Origin: Rhizobiales bacterium NRL2
GTDB lineage: Bacteria > Pseudomonadota > Alphaproteobacteria > Minwuiales > Minwuiaceae
Direction: 5' to 3'
DNA: 64,000 nt
NCBI GenBank assembly: GCA_001664005.1
Contig: CP016093.1
Span: forward strand, 1,185,001-1,249,000
Shown: in pieces, positions 53,358 through 62,864 of the stretch
How positions within the stretch are numbered: the first letter of the stretch is position 1
Layout: the number at the start of each line of letters is the position of its first letter
Made by a program: the position numbers and the translations under genes
Notes under the pieces: model-generated
Databases searched by the model: none
What the model was told of the DNA's origin: nothing
What the model saw: the letters and a program-made list of their open reading frames with translations, nothing else

Positions 53358-55026
53358 CAATGACCGCCTCGATTGCGAGTTGCCTCGCTTCCGCCTGCAG
53401 ACCGGCGCGGCGCAGGACGCCGGCAATGGTCGACAGGGTGACGGGATCCAGATTGCCGGCGCTGTCGGCCCCGGTCAGCGCAAGCGCCGCCAACAGGGCT
53501 TCACCGGTCGAACCGGTGCCGGAGGCCATGACGAGTTGCCGCCAGAGCGCTGGTTCGTCGACACCTGCGACAGTTTCCATGTCCTCGGCGAGGAGGTCGG
53601 CCCACAGGTCCGCATCGGCTGGCTGGCCCAGCGCGTCCAGCGTCATCAGCACCCTGAGCGCGCGCGTCCTCCCTTGCGGCTGGTCGCCGGTCACCGACCA
53701 CCACACGCGAAGCTTGCGCGTGTCGGTGCCGGTCAGCCCGGCCACCTGCGCCAGCGGGAGGAAGGCCGTGTTGGCCTGGACCAGGTCGCTGCCGCCGCCG
53801 CTGGCGCCGCGGCCGAGGATGTGCGTCCAGGCCTCCGCGCGCTCGTAGCCGCCGTTCAGCAGCGACATGCGGATCGCCGCCGGCGCCAGGAAGGCGATGG
53901 CGGAACCGGGCTCGAGGCGCTCGAGAATGCCCCGGGCGTAGCCGGCGGCCAGGTCGTGCTCGCCGGATTCGGCGGCGCGGCTCCAGAGTTCGTTCAGCGC
54001 CTCGGCGCGGCCTGCCACCTCCTGCGTGACCATCGCCGAGACCACGGGCTCGCGATAGGGGCTGGGCGAATCGGCGGCGCCCTCCATGTCGTAGACCAGC
54101 ATCACGACCGACGGCGCCAGCCCCGCATGGGCGACCGCCCGTTCGCCGGCCGCAATCCGCGTTGCCGGATCGTGTCCCGAGCCCGACGCGACGATGGCGG
54201 CCAGATAGGGCGGCAGGTTCCCCGCCCGGGTCAGGGTCGCCGAGGGCGCGGCCTGAAGCATCGCCAGGTGCAGCGCACGCATCGACGGGTCCGCCTCGAC
54301 GGTGACGGGGGTCTCGTCAGCGACGGCGTCGGCCAGGTCGCGGAAGATCGGGTCCGGGTTGCCGGATTCGGCGATCAGCGAACGCATCAGTTCTGCGTCG
54401 GCGCGGCGGCCGGCCCGCAGGTCGCAGAAGACGGAAGCCCGTTGCCAGTAACCGCTGCCGCCGGCGCGGACGGTCGCCTGAACGGTGTCGCAGGCGCTGT
54501 CGGCCTCGCCCAGTGCGAACTGCGCTTCCGCCAGAATTTCCGCCACCTCCGGTTCGGAGATGCCGCCGCCGGCCGCCTCGGCCAGGGCCACGACGCTCTG
54601 CGCCTGGCCCATGGTCAGCAGATGCTCCATCCTGAGGGCCAGCAGTTCCGCGTCGGATATCCCGCCAGCCGGCATGCGGCCTGTCGACAGCAGGAGCCGC
54701 CGCGCCAGATCCCGTGCTGTGGCCGAGCGGTAATAGGGCGGCAGACGGCGCAGCAGCGCCGCAACGGTTGCGCGGTCGGCGCCGTTCCAGAGATCCTCCG
54801 GCAGGCCGCTTTCGCCGGGGCCGAGCAGCCCGACGGACGCGCGTCCGGGCGCCTCCAGACGGTCGACGCGGACGTCCGACTCCCTGACGGGACCGGGACG
54901 CTCCGACGGGGCGGCGTCCGGCACCAGGCTGCGCGGGGGGTTCTGCGCGGCTGCGCCGGCGACGGCCAGCAGGATGGCCGCGGCGGCGGCCAGGCCGAGG
55001 CCGGCCCTAGCGCGAGAAACGGTCAT
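53344..55026 (-). CDS. Exported hypothetical protein (about 560 residues)
   Basis: An exported, Ala-rich, helical protein. The N-terminal signal (RARAGLGLAAAAAILLAVAG, cleavage after AAAQ) precedes a Pro/Arg linker and then many helical repeat-like segments (for example EILAEAQFALGEADSACDTV and RALRVLMTLDALGQPADADL), similar to TPR or alpha-solenoid proteins. I do not recognise a functional family. It lies between a tiny membrane protein gene and xerD, overlapping both, an arrangement that suggests coupled expression. Confidence 0.7.
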   Translation of the reverse strand: MTVSRARAGLGLAAAAAILLAVAGAAAQNPPRSLVPDAAPSERPGPVRESDVRVDRLEAPGRASVGLLGPGESGLPEDLWNGADRATVAALLRRLPPYYRSATARDLARRLLLSTGRMPAGGISDAELLALRMEHLLTMGQAQSVVALAEAAGGGISEPEVAEILAEAQFALGEADSACDTVQATVRAGGSGYWQRASVFCDLRAGRRADAELMRSLIAESGNPDPIFRDLADAVADETPVTVEADPSMRALHLAMLQAAPSATLTRAGNLPPYLAAIVASGSGHDPATRIAAGERAVAHAGLAPSVVMLVYDMEGAADSPSPYREPVVSAMVTQEVAGRAEALNELWSRAAESGEHDLAAGYARGILERLEPGSAIAFLAPAAIRMSLLNGGYERAEAWTHILGRGASGGGSDLVQANTAFLPLAQVAGLTGTDTRKLRVWWSVTGDQPQGRTRALRVLMTLDALGQPADADLWADLLAEDMETVAGVDEPALWRQLVMASGTGSTGEALLAALALTGADSAGNLDPVTLSTIAGVLRRAGLQAEARQLAIEAVIAQGD

Positions 55027-55147
55027 TGGGCACCACCTTGCGGACTTCCTTGGTGGGCGGCGGGATGTCCCAGGTCGCGACGAAAATCGCGCCGCCGGCG
55101 ACAAGCGCCACGACAAGGACGACAATGATGAGTAGAAAGCGGCGCAT
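55007..55147 (-). CDS. Small single-pass membrane protein (46 residues)
   Basis: Translation of the minus strand gives a basic start (MRRF), one membrane helix (LLIIVVLVVALVAGGAIFVA) and a conserved-looking tail TWDIPPPTKEVRKVVPNDRF. Similar tiny proteins ending in PNDRF stand upstream of the same exported gene in other Alphaproteobacteria, from memory. It overlaps the start of the exported hypothetical by 20 nt. Its small size means it is easily missed by automated calling. Confidence 0.7.
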   Translation of the reverse strand: MRRFLLIIVVLVVALVAGGAIFVATWDIPPPTKEVRKVVPNDRFSR

Positions 55148-55321
55148 GGTTCGGCGGAATTTCCCTGAGCTACGACAACGGGTTTACCAGTCCGGCCTCG
55201 CCGTCCGAGATTGCCGGCGTACGGCAACCTGTAGAATATGAAGCGGACGCGAAAAGTCTATCGGCCATGTGTGGCGCATTCAAATCCGCGCACTGGCCGG
55301 CGGGAGAAAGGAAGCTTGTCG

Positions 55322-55876
55322 ATGCCCAATGCGGGCGCGGCGCCGATGCCGGAACAGACGCGGGAGCCTTCGCTGGTGCTCGTCGGACTGATGGGCGCGG
55401 GCAAGAGCACCGTGGGCCGCCGCCTCGCGCAGCGGCTGTCGCGTCGGTTCGTGGACGCCGACGACGAGATCGAGCGCGCCGCCGGCATGTCCATTCCGGA
55501 GATCTTCGAGCGCTTCGGCGAGGCGCATTTCCGCGATGGCGAACGCCGCGTGCTGGCGCGGCTGCTGGATCAGGACGGCATCATCATCGCCACCGGCGGC
55601 GGCGCCTTCATGCATCCCGAGACCCGGCGGATGATTCGCGACCGCGCCCGCTCGATCTGGCTCAAGGCCGATCTGGATACGCTGGTCCGGCGTTGCGCGC
55701 GGCGCGCCGACCGGCCGCTGCTGAAGGGAAGCAGCGCGCGCGAGACGCTGGGCCGCCTGATGGAAGAGCGCTACCCGGTCTATGCCGAGGCGGATTTCAC
55801 CGTGGAAAGCGGCGGCGACGCCCACGACCTGGTGGTCGAGCGAATCATGCAGGTCATCGGAGCCGATCAGCCATGA
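55322..55876 (+). CDS. aroK: Shikimate kinase
   Basis: Phosphorylates shikimate in the chorismate pathway, 184 residues. P-loop GLMGAGKST, shikimate-binding DADDEIE, and the GGGAF loop with the DRPLLKG lid are present. ATG 55322 follows AGGAAG; an ATG at 55238 would add 28 unrelated residues. The stop overlaps the aroB start by 4 nt (ATGA), so aroK and aroB are translationally coupled. Confidence 0.95.
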   Translation: MPNAGAAPMPEQTREPSLVLVGLMGAGKSTVGRRLAQRLSRRFVDADDEIERAAGMSIPEIFERFGEAHFRDGERRVLARLLDQDGIIIATGGGAFMHPETRRMIRDRARSIWLKADLDTLVRRCARRADRPLLKGSSARETLGRLMEERYPVYAEADFTVESGGDAHDLVVERIMQVIGADQP

Positions 55877-56979
55877 CCCGGACCGTGCGGGTGGATCTCG
55901 GGGCCCGGAGCTACGACATCGCCATCGGCGCCGGGCTGCTCGCCGGGGCCGGCGACGCTATGAAGGCGGTCCTGTCCCGGCCGCGCGTCGTCATCGTCAC
56001 CGACCGGAACGTCGCGGACGCCCATCTGGGTACGGTCGAAGCATCCTGCGTCCGGTCCGGGATTGAGACCGCCGCCATTGTGCTGCCACCGGGCGAGGCG
56101 ACCAAGTCCTTCGCCGAACTGGAACATCTCTGCGGCGCCCTGATCGACCGGCGCGTCGGCCGCGACGACATGATCCTGGCCCTGGGCGGCGGCGTCATCG
56201 GCGATCTGGCCGGTTTCGCCGCTTCGATCCTGCGTCGCGGAGTCGACTTCATCCAGGCGCCGACGACGCTGCTGGCCCAGGTCGACAGTTCGGTCGGCGG
56301 CAAGACCGCCGTCAACGTCCCCCAGGGCAAGAACCTGATCGGCGCCTTCCACCAGCCCCGGCTGGTGCTGGCGGACGTCGCGGCGCTGGATACGCTGCCG
56401 CCCCGCGAAGTGCTGGCCGGCTACGCCGAGGTGGTCAAGTACGGGCTGCTGGGCGACCGTGACTTCTTCGACTGGCTGGAGGTCAACGGACCCGCCATCG
56501 TCGACGGCGACCGGGCGGCGCGGATCGAGGCCGTGGCCCGGAGCTGCCAGGCCAAGGCCCGGATCGTCGCCGCCGACGAGCGCGAAAGCGGCGAGCGGGC
56601 CCTGCTCAATCTCGGCCACACCTTCGGCCACGCGCTGGAGGCCGAGGGCGGCTTTGACGGCACCATCCTGCACGGCGAGGCCGTGGCCATCGGCATGGTC
56701 CAGGCCTTCGAACTGTCGGCGCGGCTCGGGTTCTGCCACGGGCAGGACGTCGAGCGCGTGCGCCGCCATTTCACCGCCGTCGGCCTGCCCACCCGTCCGG
56801 CCGACCGGGGGCTGGACGGCGCGCCGGCGGAACGGCTGCTGCATCACATGGCGCAGGACAAGAAGGTCCGCGACGGCCGTCTGACATTCGTGCTGGTGCG
56901 GGGCATCGGCGAGGCCTTCGTCACCCGTGACGTGGAAGCCCCCGCGGTCAGCGCCTATCTCTCCAGCGAGGTTGCCTGA
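55873..56979 (+). CDS. aroB: 3-dehydroquinate synthase
   Basis: Converts DAHP to 3-dehydroquinate with NAD and a divalent metal, 368 residues. NAD-binding GGGVIGDLAGFAAS, the substrate loop QVDSSVGGKTAVN, and metal ligands in EVVKYGLL, GHTFGHALE and LHGEAVAIGM are all intact. Overlaps the aroK stop. Confidence 0.95.
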   Translation: MTRTVRVDLGARSYDIAIGAGLLAGAGDAMKAVLSRPRVVIVTDRNVADAHLGTVEASCVRSGIETAAIVLPPGEATKSFAELEHLCGALIDRRVGRDDMILALGGGVIGDLAGFAASILRRGVDFIQAPTTLLAQVDSSVGGKTAVNVPQGKNLIGAFHQPRLVLADVAALDTLPPREVLAGYAEVVKYGLLGDRDFFDWLEVNGPAIVDGDRAARIEAVARSCQAKARIVAADERESGERALLNLGHTFGHALEAEGGFDGTILHGEAVAIGMVQAFELSARLGFCHGQDVERVRRHFTAVGLPTRPADRGLDGAPAERLLHHMAQDKKVRDGRLTFVLVRGIGEAFVTRDVEAPAVSAYLSSEVA

Positions 56980-56981
56980 CC

Positions 56982-58253
56982 ATGGACTGGCAAATCATCA
57001 TCTCCATCGCGGCGATCGTGCTGCTGCTCGTGCTGTCGGGGTTCTTTTCGGGTTCCGAGACGGCCCTGACCGCGGCATCGCGGGCGCGCATGCATCATCT
57101 CGGACGGCTGGGGAACAAGCGCGCGGTCCGGGTCAGCAGGCTGGTCGAGCAGAAGGAGAACCTGATCGGCTCCATCCTGCTCGGCAACAACCTGGTCAAC
57201 ATCCTGGCGTCCTCGCTGGCGACCAGCGTGCTGATCGTGCTGGTGGGCGACGCCGCGGTGGCGGTGGCGACCATCGTCATGACCCTGCTGGTGCTGATCT
57301 TCTCCGAGGTGCTGCCCAAGACCTACGCCATCCGCAACCCGGACGGCTTCGCGCTGGCCGTCGCACCCGCCATCGATTTCCTGGTCCGGATGCTTTCGCC
57401 GGCGGTCTATGCGGTCCAGTTCGTGGTGCGCCTGACGCTGCGCGCCTTGGGCGCGCATCGGCTGGCCGACAACGACATCTCGGTCGAGGACGAACTGAAG
57501 GGCACGATCGAACTGCACGCCCGCGAGGGCACGGTTCGCAAGACCGCCAAGGACATGCTGGGTTCCATCCTGGAACTCGACGACGTCGACGTCTCCGAGG
57601 TGATGATGCACCGCCGCCGGGTCGTGACGCTGAACGCCGACAACCCGCCCGAGCAGATCGTCGCCGATGCGCTGGCCAGCAACCACACCCGCATTCCGCT
57701 GTGGCGCGGCGAGCGGGAGGAGATTGTCGGCGTCCTCCACGCCAGGGATCTGGCCCGGGAACTGGTGAAGAACGACGGCGATCCATCGAAGCTCGACATC
57801 GACGAGATAGCCCGGGAGCCCTGGTTCGTGCCCGAAACGACGACCCTGCGCGAGCAACTCAACGCCTTCCGGCGCCGTCACGCGCATTTTGCCCTCGTCA
57901 TCGACGAATACGGTTCGCTGCAGGGCATCGTGACCCTGGAGGACATTCTGGAAGAAATCGTCGGCGACATCTCCGACGAGCACGATCCGGTCACGGCCGG
58001 CATCAAGCCGCTGCCCGACGGCACCTACGAGATCGAGGGTTCGGTCACCATCCGCGATCTCAACCGGCGCTTCGACTGGAATCTGCCCGACGAGGAGGCG
58101 ACGACCATCGCCGGACTGGTCGTCTACGAAGCGCAGGCGCTTCCCGACAAGGGCCAGATATTCCGCTTCCACGGCTTCACCTTCGAGGTGCTGGAACGCC
58201 GCCGCAACCGCATCAACCGTCTCAGGATCACCCCGCCCGAGAGCGAAGAATAG
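56982..58253 (+). CDS. CNNM/CorC-type transporter (HlyC/CorC family)
   Basis: A 423-residue protein with an N-terminal CNNM (DUF21) membrane domain of about four helices (ILLLVLSGFFSGSETALTAA and LGNNLVNILASSLATSVLIV), two CBS motifs (MMHRRRVVTLNADNPPEQIV, and LVIDEYGSLQGIVTLEDILE), and a C-terminal transporter-associated domain (TYEIEGSVTIRDLNRRFDW). Relatives export Mg2+ or Co2+; the haemolysin name is historical. It starts 2 nt after aroB, so it is likely in the same operon. Confidence 0.9.
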   Translation: MDWQIIISIAAIVLLLVLSGFFSGSETALTAASRARMHHLGRLGNKRAVRVSRLVEQKENLIGSILLGNNLVNILASSLATSVLIVLVGDAAVAVATIVMTLLVLIFSEVLPKTYAIRNPDGFALAVAPAIDFLVRMLSPAVYAVQFVVRLTLRALGAHRLADNDISVEDELKGTIELHAREGTVRKTAKDMLGSILELDDVDVSEVMMHRRRVVTLNADNPPEQIVADALASNHTRIPLWRGEREEIVGVLHARDLARELVKNDGDPSKLDIDEIAREPWFVPETTTLREQLNAFRRRHAHFALVIDEYGSLQGIVTLEDILEEIVGDISDEHDPVTAGIKPLPDGTYEIEGSVTIRDLNRRFDWNLPDEEATTIAGLVVYEAQALPDKGQIFRFHGFTFEVLERRRNRINRLRITPPESEE

Positions 58254-58265
58254 CGGCCGCCGCGC

Positions 58266-59150
58266 TTGACCGCCGAACTCGCTGCCATCATCGCGCCTGT
58301 CTTCCTGATCGCCGGGATCGGCTTCGCCTGGGGCCGGCTGCGCCTGCCCTTCGATACGCGCACTGTGACGGCCATCGCCACCAATGTCAGCACGCCGGCG
58401 CTCATCCTGGCGACTCTCGCCGGTCTGGAGGTGACGCCGGAAGCGGTCTCCCGGATGGCGCTCGCCACGGCGTTGACGCTGGCCGGCTTCGCCCTCGCAG
58501 GCGCTGCGTTTCTGCTTCTCTTCCGCATGTCGCTCAAGGCGTTCCTGACGCCGGTGATGATGTCCAACGCCGGCAATATGGGCCTGCCGCTCTGCCTGTT
58601 CGCCTTCGGCCAGGAGGGGCTGGCGCTGGCCATCGCCTGTTTCGCCGTGGTCGCGGCCTGGCATTTCACCTTCGGCATCGCCATCGTCTCGGGCCGGCTG
58701 TCCTTCCGGACGATCCTGCGCACGCCGGTGGTGCACGCCAGCATTGCGGGCTTCGTCATCCTGCTGACGGGCTGGACGCCGCCAGACTGGCTGGACAATA
58801 CGCTGCAGGTTCTGGGCGGCATCGCCATCCCGCTGATGCTGATCGCGCTGGGCGTCTCGCTCGCCTCGCTGGAGGTGCGGAGCCTGCGCGACGGCGCGAT
58901 CGTGGCCGTGCTGCGCCTGTCGGTCGGGCTGTGCATCGGGTTTGGGGTGGCCGAACTGCTGTCGCTGGAAGGCGCGGCGCGCGGGGTCATCCTGATCCAG
59001 TCGGCGATGCCGGTCGCGGTCTTCAACTACCTGTTCGCGGCGGCCTACGATCAGCGTCCCGGCGCGGTGGCGGGCTCGGTGCTGATCTCCACCGCCGTCT
59101 CCTTCCTGACCATGCCGTTCCTGCTGCTGTTCGCCATGGGACGCCTGTAG
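58266..59150 (+). CDS. AEC family transporter
   Basis: Auxin efflux carrier family permease, 294 residues, about ten helices. Recognisable segments are FLIAGIGFAWGRLRLPFDTR, VSTPALILATLAGLE and PVMMSNAGNMGLPLCLFAFG. It probably exports a small organic anion or a metabolite. The TTG start is 12 nt after the CNNM gene, and the stop lies 4 nt from the convergent cobQ gene. Confidence 0.87.
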   Translation: MTAELAAIIAPVFLIAGIGFAWGRLRLPFDTRTVTAIATNVSTPALILATLAGLEVTPEAVSRMALATALTLAGFALAGAAFLLLFRMSLKAFLTPVMMSNAGNMGLPLCLFAFGQEGLALAIACFAVVAAWHFTFGIAIVSGRLSFRTILRTPVVHASIAGFVILLTGWTPPDWLDNTLQVLGGIAIPLMLIALGVSLASLEVRSLRDGAIVAVLRLSVGLCIGFGVAELLSLEGAARGVILIQSAMPVAVFNYLFAAAYDQRPGAVAGSVLISTAVSFLTMPFLLLFAMGRL

Positions 59151-59154
59151 GAGC

Positions 59155-60618
59155 CTACAGTCCGGCGATACGGGCGATCGCACCGATGTCGAGATGCGCC
59201 TCCAGATGCGCGGCGAGTTCGTCGAGCGTCTGTTCCACCAGGCTGGCGTGGACCAGCGTGTTGTCCGCTTCGGCGCCGAGGCCCGCGAGGAAGGCCCGTC
59301 GGAAACCGTCGTCGCCGAACAGTCCGTGGACGTAGCTGCCGAGCACGCGGCCGTCCGCGCTGGCCGCGCCTTCCGGGTGGCCTTCGACCTCCAGCCAGGG
59401 CCGCGACCGGTCGGGACCTTCGGTGCGTCCGATATGGATCTCGTAGCCCGAGACCGCCGCGCCGCTCGCCGGGTGGCTGCCCGCCACCGGGACGGTGCGT
59501 TTCTCCGCCGTCATAACCGTCGCCACGTCCAGCAGGCCGAGCCCCTTCACCGTCTCGGCCGGACCCTCGACGCCCTCGGGGTCGGCGACGGTGCGGCCCA
59601 GCATCTGATAGCCGCCGCAGAGGCCCAGCACGCGCCCGCCCCGCCGCGCATGGGCCAGGATATCGATATCCCAGCCCTGGGCGCGCAGATGGCGCAGTTC
59701 GCCGGTGGTCGACTTGCAGCCGGGCAGCAGGATCAGGTCCGCATCGCCGGGCAGGGCGCGGCCGGCGGCGACGATCTCCAGGTCGACCCCCGGCTCCGCG
59801 GCCAGCGGATCGAGGTCGTCGAAATTGGCGATACGGCTGAAGGCGGGCACGGCGATCCGGAAGGCGCCCTCGCGCCGGCGCGGACGCCCGGCCAGCTCCA
59901 TCGCGTCCTCTGCAGGCAGCCGGTCGGCATGGGCGAACCACGGCACCACGCCCAGCGCGGGCCAGCCGGTGCGCCGGGCGATCAGGTCGCGGCCGTCGTC
60001 GAACAGGCTGGGATCGCCACGGAACTTGTTGACCAGGAAGCCGCGGATGCGCGCCCGTTCGGCCTCCGGAATCAGCGCGTGCGTGCCGACGATCTGCGCG
60101 ATCACCCCGCCGCGGTCGATGTCACCGGCCAGGACGACCGGGATGTCGGCGGTCTCGGCGAAGCCCATGTTGGCGATGTCGCCGGCGCGGAGATTGACCT
60201 CAGCGGTGCTGCCGGCGCCCTCGACGATCACCAGGTCAGCCTCGGCCGACAGCAGGCGGAAGCTCTCCAGCACCTTCTCCAGCAATTGCGGCTTCAGCTT
60301 CGCGTAGCCGCGCGCGCGCGCGGTCGTCAGCCGCCGGCCCTGGACGACGACCTGCGCGCCGGTCTCGCTCTCGGGCTTCAGCAGCACGGGATTCATGTGC
60401 ACGGTCGGTTGGACGCGGCAGGCCAGCGCCTGGGTCGCCTGGGCGCGCCCGATTTCGCCGCCGTCGGCGGTCGCGGCGGCGTTGTTGGACATGTTCTGCG
60501 GCTTGAAGGGCCGGACCGTGAGGCCACGGTCGGCGAACAGCCGGCACAGGCCGGCCACCAGCATCGACTTGCCGACGCTGGAGCCGGTACCCTGCAGCAT
60601 GATGGCGGCACTGGCCAT
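59155..60618 (-). CDS. cobQ: Cobyric acid synthase
   Basis: Amidates adenosylcobyrinate a,c-diamide at positions b, d, e and g, 487 residues. The N-terminal P-loop ATPase domain has [20 protein letters not shown] and [10 protein letters not shown], and the C-terminal triad glutaminase domain has the nucleophilic Cys in [12 protein letters not shown] and the His in [13 protein letters not shown] 60618 gives the normal start. No other cobalamin gene is adjacent, and I saw no cobalamin riboswitch in the short upstream gap. Confidence 0.94.
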   Translation of the reverse strand: MASAAIMLQGTGSSVGKSMLVAGLCRLFADRGLTVRPFKPQNMSNNAAATADGGEIGRAQATQALACRVQPTVHMNPVLLKPESETGAQVVVQGRRLTTARARGYAKLKPQLLEKVLESFRLLSAEADLVIVEGAGSTAEVNLRAGDIANMGFAETADIPVVLAGDIDRGGVIAQIVGTHALIPEAERARIRGFLVNKFRGDPSLFDDGRDLIARRTGWPALGVVPWFAHADRLPAEDAMELAGRPRRREGAFRIAVPAFSRIANFDDLDPLAAEPGVDLEIVAAGRALPGDADLILLPGCKSTTGELRHLRAQGWDIDILAHARRGGRVLGLCGGYQMLGRTVADPEGVEGPAETVKGLGLLDVATVMTAEKRTVPVAGSHPASGAAVSGYEIHIGRTEGPDRSRPWLEVEGHPEGAASADGRVLGSYVHGLFGDDGFRRAFLAGLGAEADNTLVHASLVEQTLDELAAHLEAHLDIGAIARIAGL

Positions 60619-60686
60619 GTTTGCGCCCTCCCGAACCAATCCGGCTCAGGCGATAGCCGTTGCGGCGCGTCGGGGAAAGCGTTTCG

Positions 60687-61376
60687 TCAGGGCACCAGCT
60701 TGTAGCCGCCGGGTTCGGTCACCAGGATCTGCGCCTCGGACGGCAACGGCTCGATCTTCTGGCGCAGGCGGTAGATGTGGGTTTCCAGCGTGTGGGTCGT
60801 CACTCCGGCGTTGTAGCCCCAGACCTCGTGCAGCAGGATATCCCGCCCGACCGCCTTCTCGCCCGCGCGGAACAGGTATTTCAGGATCGAGGTTTCCTTC
60901 TCGGTCAGCCGGACCTTCTTCTCCGACTGCTTGTGGACCATCATCTTCTGGGCGGGCCGGAAGCTGTAGGGACCGATGGTGAAGACGGCGTCTTCGCTCT
61001 GCTCGTGCTGGCGGAGCTGTCCGCGGATCCGGGCCAGAAGCACGCCGACCTTGAACGGCTTGGTGATGTAGTCGTTGGCGCCCGATTCCAGCCCCAGGAT
61101 TTCCTCGGCGTCCGAATCCGCGCCCGTGAGCATGATGATGGGCATCTTGAAACCGTTCTTGCGCAATGCCCGGCAGACCTCGCGCCCGTCCGTGTCCGGC
61201 AGGCCCACATCCAGCAGGATCAGGTCGAAATGCTCCTGCCGCGTCATTTCGATCCCGGCCTGGCCGGAACTGGCCTCGCGCGTCTCGAATTCCTCGTGCA
61301 GGCCCAGCTGTTCGGCCAGCGTCGTGCGCAGAGCCTCGTCGTCGTCGATCAGCAGGATCCTCTTGCCACCCATCAT
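60687..61376 (-). CDS. OmpR/PhoB-type response regulator
   Basis: A 229-residue response regulator with an N-terminal receiver (acidic pair in LLIDDDEA, phospho-Asp in LILLDVGLPDTDG, Lys in YITKPFKVGVL) and a C-terminal winged helix. The recognition region reads TTHTLETHIYRLRQKIEP. I used ATG 61376 (61373 is equally possible). No kinase is adjacent; the closest orphan kinase in the window is at 20166-21404. Direct repeats GAGACA just upstream (61408-61420) may be its own binding site. Confidence 0.88.
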   Translation of the reverse strand: MMGGKRILLIDDDEALRTTLAEQLGLHEEFETREASSGQAGIEMTRQEHFDLILLDVGLPDTDGREVCRALRKNGFKMPIIMLTGADSDAEEILGLESGANDYITKPFKVGVLLARIRGQLRQHEQSEDAVFTIGPYSFRPAQKMMVHKQSEKKVRLTEKETSILKYLFRAGEKAVGRDILLHEVWGYNAGVTTHTLETHIYRLRQKIEPLPSEAQILVTEPGGYKLVP

Positions 61377-61407
61377 GGTCCAACCCCTCAGTGTCAAATC
61401 AATTCTC

Positions 61408-61420
61408 GAGACATGAGACA
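61408..61420. promoter_or_regulatory. Direct repeats upstream of the response regulator gene
   Basis: GAGACA occurs at 61408-61413 and 61415-61420. OmpR-type regulators bind direct repeats, so autoregulation is possible, though the spacing of 7 nt is shorter than the usual 10-11. Confidence 0.35.
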
Positions 61421-61487
61421 AATCTGATCGGCAAACACGCCGTTCAACCTGTTTCATCGCCACAACGCCGGGCCATCACCAATACGT

Positions 61488-61541
61488 CACATTTTCGATT
61501 TCAGGTCACATCAACGTGTGAAGGCAAGTGATCGAAATGTG
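61488..61541. promoter_or_regulatory. Nested inverted repeats between the response regulator and ribA
   Basis: An outer pair (CACATTTTCGAT at 61488-61499, ATCGAAATGTG at 61531-61541, one extra T) frames an inner pair (TCACA at 61506-61510, TGTGA at 61517-61521). The gap between these divergent genes has no other feature. It could be an operator, a transcript leader hairpin, or both. Confidence 0.5.
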
Positions 61542-61639
61542 GCGCGCCTTGCGGCGCCGGGCCGGATTGCGCGCGCCGAGCCTTCAAGAAGCCGCGACGA
61601 CGGAGTATAGCTTCCCGCACCGAACCGGAGGAGAACGCG

Positions 61640-62752
61640 ATTACCCCCGTCCCGCCAACCGAAGAGCGCCTTCGCGCCGTGCGCGAGGTCGACCGCGCCG
61701 CCGCCGATCTGCGCCGGGGTCTCCCGGTCTGCATCGGCGACAAGGCTTCGGCCGGCGTCGCCGTTTCCGTGGAGACGGCAAGCGCAGCCGATTTCCGGGA
61801 GATGACGATGTTCGCCGGCGGTCCGGCGCAGCTGGCGCTGACGGCGCGCCGGGCCAACGTGCTGCACATCCTGCCGTCGGGCCATCCGGTGCAACTCGTT
61901 CCCCTGGACGAGCGGCTGAACCGCGACCTCGCCGCCGAGATCGCCGATCCGGAACACGATCTGAGCGGCGGACTGCGCGGCCCGTTTCGGCAAGTGAAGG
62001 ACGCGCCGCCCGCATACGCTGTCGCCGCGGTGCAGCTCTGCAAGATCGCGCGCCTGCTGCCTGCGGCCATCGTCGCCCCGCTCGCCGCCGGTGCGGATCC
62101 GGACAGCCATGGACTGATGACGGTTGCGGCCGGGGCGATCATGGCGCGGGAGGCTGATTCGGCGGCGGAGCTGAAGCGGGTGGCAGCGGCCCGGGTGCCG
62201 CTGTGGGACGCGGAGAACACCCGGCTGACCGCGTTCCGGCCCGCGGACGGCGGCCTGGAGCATCTCGCCATCGTCGTTGGCGACCCGCCGCGCGACCGGC
62301 CGGTGCTGACCCGGGTGCATTCCGAATGTTTCACGGGCGATCTGCTGGGCTCCATGAAGTGCGATTGCGGCGAGCAGCTTCGCGGCGCGCTGGCGGCGAT
62401 CGCGGCGGAAGGCGGCGGCGTCCTGCTGTACATGGCGCAGGAAGGGCGCGGCATCGGCCTGATCAACAAGCTGCGCGCCTACGCGCTTCAGGACCAGGGT
62501 TTCGACACCGTCGACGCCAATCTCAGGGTCGGTTTCGAGACCGACGAACGCCTCTTTGCGCCCGCGGCCGAGATGCTGAAGCGGCTCGGCTTCTCCGCCG
62601 TGCGGCTGATGACCAACAATCCGGAAAAGGTCGCGGGTCTGGCCGCCGAGGGCATCGAGGTGGTCGAGCGCGTGCCACACAGCTTTCCCGCCAATCCCCA
62701 CAACGCCGACTACCTGGCGACGAAGAAGAGCCGCACCGGGCACTTTCTTTAG
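61640..62752 (+). CDS. ribA: GTP cyclohydrolase II with degenerate N-terminal RibB-like region
   Basis: Riboflavin enzyme that opens GTP to the diaminopyrimidine precursor. The C-terminal catalytic domain (about residues 190-370) has the zinc Cys set in VHSECFTGDLLGSMKCDCGE and the phosphate loop AQEGRGIGLINKLRAY. The N-terminal half is colinear with DHBP synthase but lacks its acidic metal motif, as in many alphaproteobacterial RibA. The start is unusual: an ideal GGAGGAG lies 6 nt before an ATT at 61640, and no ATG, GTG or TTG exists upstream in frame; GTG 61679 is the alternative with poor spacing. Confidence 0.88.
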   Translation: MTPVPPTEERLRAVREVDRAAADLRRGLPVCIGDKASAGVAVSVETASAADFREMTMFAGGPAQLALTARRANVLHILPSGHPVQLVPLDERLNRDLAAEIADPEHDLSGGLRGPFRQVKDAPPAYAVAAVQLCKIARLLPAAIVAPLAAGADPDSHGLMTVAAGAIMAREADSAAELKRVAAARVPLWDAENTRLTAFRPADGGLEHLAIVVGDPPRDRPVLTRVHSECFTGDLLGSMKCDCGEQLRGALAAIAAEGGGVLLYMAQEGRGIGLINKLRAYALQDQGFDTVDANLRVGFETDERLFAPAAEMLKRLGFSAVRLMTNNPEKVAGLAAEGIEVVERVPHSFPANPHNADYLATKKSRTGHFL

Positions 62753-62864
62753 GTGCCGGCCCGCCGGGGGGTGAAATTTCTGCCGGGCGACCGAATGCCG
62801 CGATACCCACGGCGGCGGAATTCCGCGGTCCTTCCGCTGGCCTGCGCCTTGCTTACGGACGGTC

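Noticed and set aside
56927-59335. 802-codon plus-strand frame over the CNNM and AEC genes
   Set aside because: Out-of-frame Arg/Gly/His-rich shadow; the real products are in the other plus-strand frames.
60619-60686. Cobalamin riboswitch upstream of cobQ
   Set aside because: The gap is under 70 nt and shows no B12-box-like sequence.
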